A DNA stretch of 64,000 nt, from the NCBI GenBank assembly GCA_005406025.1, contig BGZK01001310.1, forward strand, positions 108,281-172,280. Reading direction: 5' to 3'. The DNA comes from Eumeta japonica. Taxonomy: Eukaryota > Arthropoda > Insecta > Lepidoptera > Psychidae. The translations under genes and the position numbers were made by a program. Positions 62,540 to 64,000 of the stretch are shown here, piece after piece; position 1 is the stretch's first letter; every line of letters starts with the position of its first letter. Below the pieces are notes generated by a model that was not told the DNA's origin, did not search any database, and saw nothing but the letters and a program-made list of their open reading frames with translations.

Positions 62540-62655
62540 TTGCGTTCTTTGGAACCGTTTTAAAAAGCAGTTGGCCCAGTCTTCCTCAGGCACGTCTTCG
62601 ATGGCCTCTTGGAACGCATTCACCGCCGCGCCGCTTCGGAACTTGTAAATCGTAA
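62540..62655 (-). mobile_element. mariner/Tc1-type transposase C-terminal scrap
   Basis: The minus strand reads AFQEAIEDVPEEDWANCF then RFQRTQKYV, resembling the C-terminal F..A......W..CF..W..R..KCI block of mariner-type transposases. GC-richer than its surroundings. Too short to assign a lineage. Confidence 0.45.
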
Positions 62656-63299
62656 ATATTTTAATTTATTTTTAATTTTCAGAATTAAAAAAATAAACGT
62701 AAGTTGATGAAACGTAAATTGATGAAATTCTGAGTATAGGTGTCTTGTATAAACCACTACTTACTTTGATAGTTAAATAACAAAAATAAATATTTCACTT
62801 CGTACATGTAACAGAAGCTGAAATTTTTTTTTTTAGGAAGCATCAACGTGTAGCAAGTATTTCGTCAGTTCTTTTAAAATACTTTTAGGTATATAAGCAA
62901 TTTTTTTGCATATCGAATATTTTTGGAAATAATCGTTCCGAAAGTAGCAGAAATTGTGCCCCCCTCCTCTATTTACTAAACAGTACCTTCAAAAAAATTA
63001 AAATGGTAACGAACGCTTAATAAATAGTTCCAACGAAAAATATTTTGAATATGATTGAATATACCGTTTTTAAATTATTGCCGAAAAACTTGCTTTTCAA
63101 CAAAAGGATGTAAATCTAATGAAAATGTGCTCTTTTGCTGGTGCACTTTCATTTGTTTACACTAGGTTAACAGTAACAGTCGACACATGTATTTGTTTCT
63201 CTAGGTGTAGACAACTAAAGTGGTTAAATCTATTATGAGTGAGAAACATGGAAAAAGTGCAATAATGTAGTTTTTACACTACGGGGATATAATACAAGA

Positions 63300-64000
63300 A
63301 AAGCGAAGTGGTCGGAGTTCTGTTCACACTTCGAAAATACGCTCTTACGGAAGGCAATAACGTCGAGGGTCATCGAAAACATCATCGATGGAGCGGAAAT
63401 GGAGACCATCTTACAAGCTTATACCGATGCCATTCACGAGGCATGCATAGTCACGATACCTGGTGTAGGCATAAGAAAGAGCAAAATCGTTCACCTTGGT
63501 GGACAGAAAACTTAAAATCTCAAGGAGTAACTCTTATAGAGAAAGCGCTGTATAAAAAACACAGCACCAATCAGAAGGGTGAGGAAGACGAACACTTGCA
63601 GGCAAAAAAAAATACCAGCAGAGAACGGAAGAGGCACAAACGAAAAGATGGAAAGAATTCTGTGCCGCAAAGGAGAGGGATACCATGTGGGAGAAGATTT
63701 TCCGGGTGATAGGGAAAACGGAGAAGAGAAGCGAAGAGATCCTACTGAGGAACGAAAACGGGGAAATACTCATTCCATCTCAGGCGGCCGAACTTCTCGC
63801 GCAAATGTTTTACCCAGACGATACCATGACATCAAACCACTTAAGTCACACAGGATCGAATTATAAGATTGAGGAATCGGGTCTAGTCAAAGATGATCTG
63901 CCTTCACTACCGTAGAACTTTAATCGGGGAATTTCACCCCATGTCAGAACTAAGGGCACGAAATCCAAAAATCCTCCCGGACCGAGGGGTTAACAGTCGA
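63300..64000 (+). mobile_element. R1-type LINE ORF2 fragment, running off the right edge
   Basis: Across three frames: KWSEFCSHFENTLLRKAITS, IIDGAEMETILQAYTDAIHE, PWWTENLKS, EAQTKRWKEFCA and MWEKIFRVIGKTEKRSEEIL, then LLRNENGEILIPSQAAELLA and QMFYPDD. This is the linker between the endonuclease (PWWT) and reverse-transcriptase domains of R1-clade elements. At least three frame changes make it defective. The RT domain would lie beyond the window. Confidence 0.8.

Overview
This 64-kb window looks like nuclear DNA from a moth or butterfly (Lepidoptera). It is strongly AT-rich and carries one intron-bearing metazoan gene in which every splice junction reads GT...AG. It is littered with element types I associate with lepidopteran genomes: several mariner lineages, a non-LTR retrotransposon family whose copy ends in a TA microsatellite, an R1-type LINE, a tRNA-headed SINE, RTE-like 3' tails, MITEs and fold-back elements. 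The order is inferred from these signatures; I could not run a search.

Region 1 (about 0.7-16.4 kb, minus strand) is the only convincing protein-coding gene: a 1-acyl-sn-glycerol-3-phosphate acyltransferase (AGPAT1-like). Five coding exons at 16403-16213, 8672-8539, 6438-6257, 2607-2439 and 877-705 join in phase to 849 nt, giving 282 residues plus a stop. The NHX4D, FIDR, FPEGTR and VPVIPV blocks fall in the family order. A second, homologous first exon lies at 11038-10847 in the long first intron. It aligns without gaps over all 63 residues of the functional first exon and ends in the same KNVKNS peptide, but one extra T in a seven-T run puts it out of frame. The introns hold a 664-bp pogo-type MITE, a fold-back MITE, satellite-like sequence and LINE tails.

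Region 2 (16.4-28.8 kb) is a gene desert. Several GC-rich, repeat-poor islands (18.37-18.56, 24.0-24.5, 26.4-27.1 and 27.3-27.6 kb) stand out from the AT-rich background and look like conserved regulatory elements of a developmental gene outside the window. Two share the 12-mer TTATAAACGGCT.

Region 3 (28.8-37.9 kb) is a transposon bed: a mariner, a decayed non-LTR reverse-transcriptase element, another mariner, a GC island with a TATA box, a mariner fragment and a SINE. Region 4 (38-54 kb) is mostly anonymous AT-rich DNA. It contains two more GC islands, a degenerate 105-bp satellite array (43.67-44.41 kb), a mariner, RTE-like tails and a MITE nested in a large inverted repeat. Region 5 (54-64 kb) holds an intact tRNA-Phe(GAA) gene lying between the two halves of a mariner element, a THAP-containing DNA transposon remnant, further mariner fragments, one more GC island, and an R1-type LINE fragment that reaches the right edge.

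The genes do not form a pathway. The window is one lipid-synthesis gene beside a transposon-rich desert with candidate enhancers, plus one tRNA gene.
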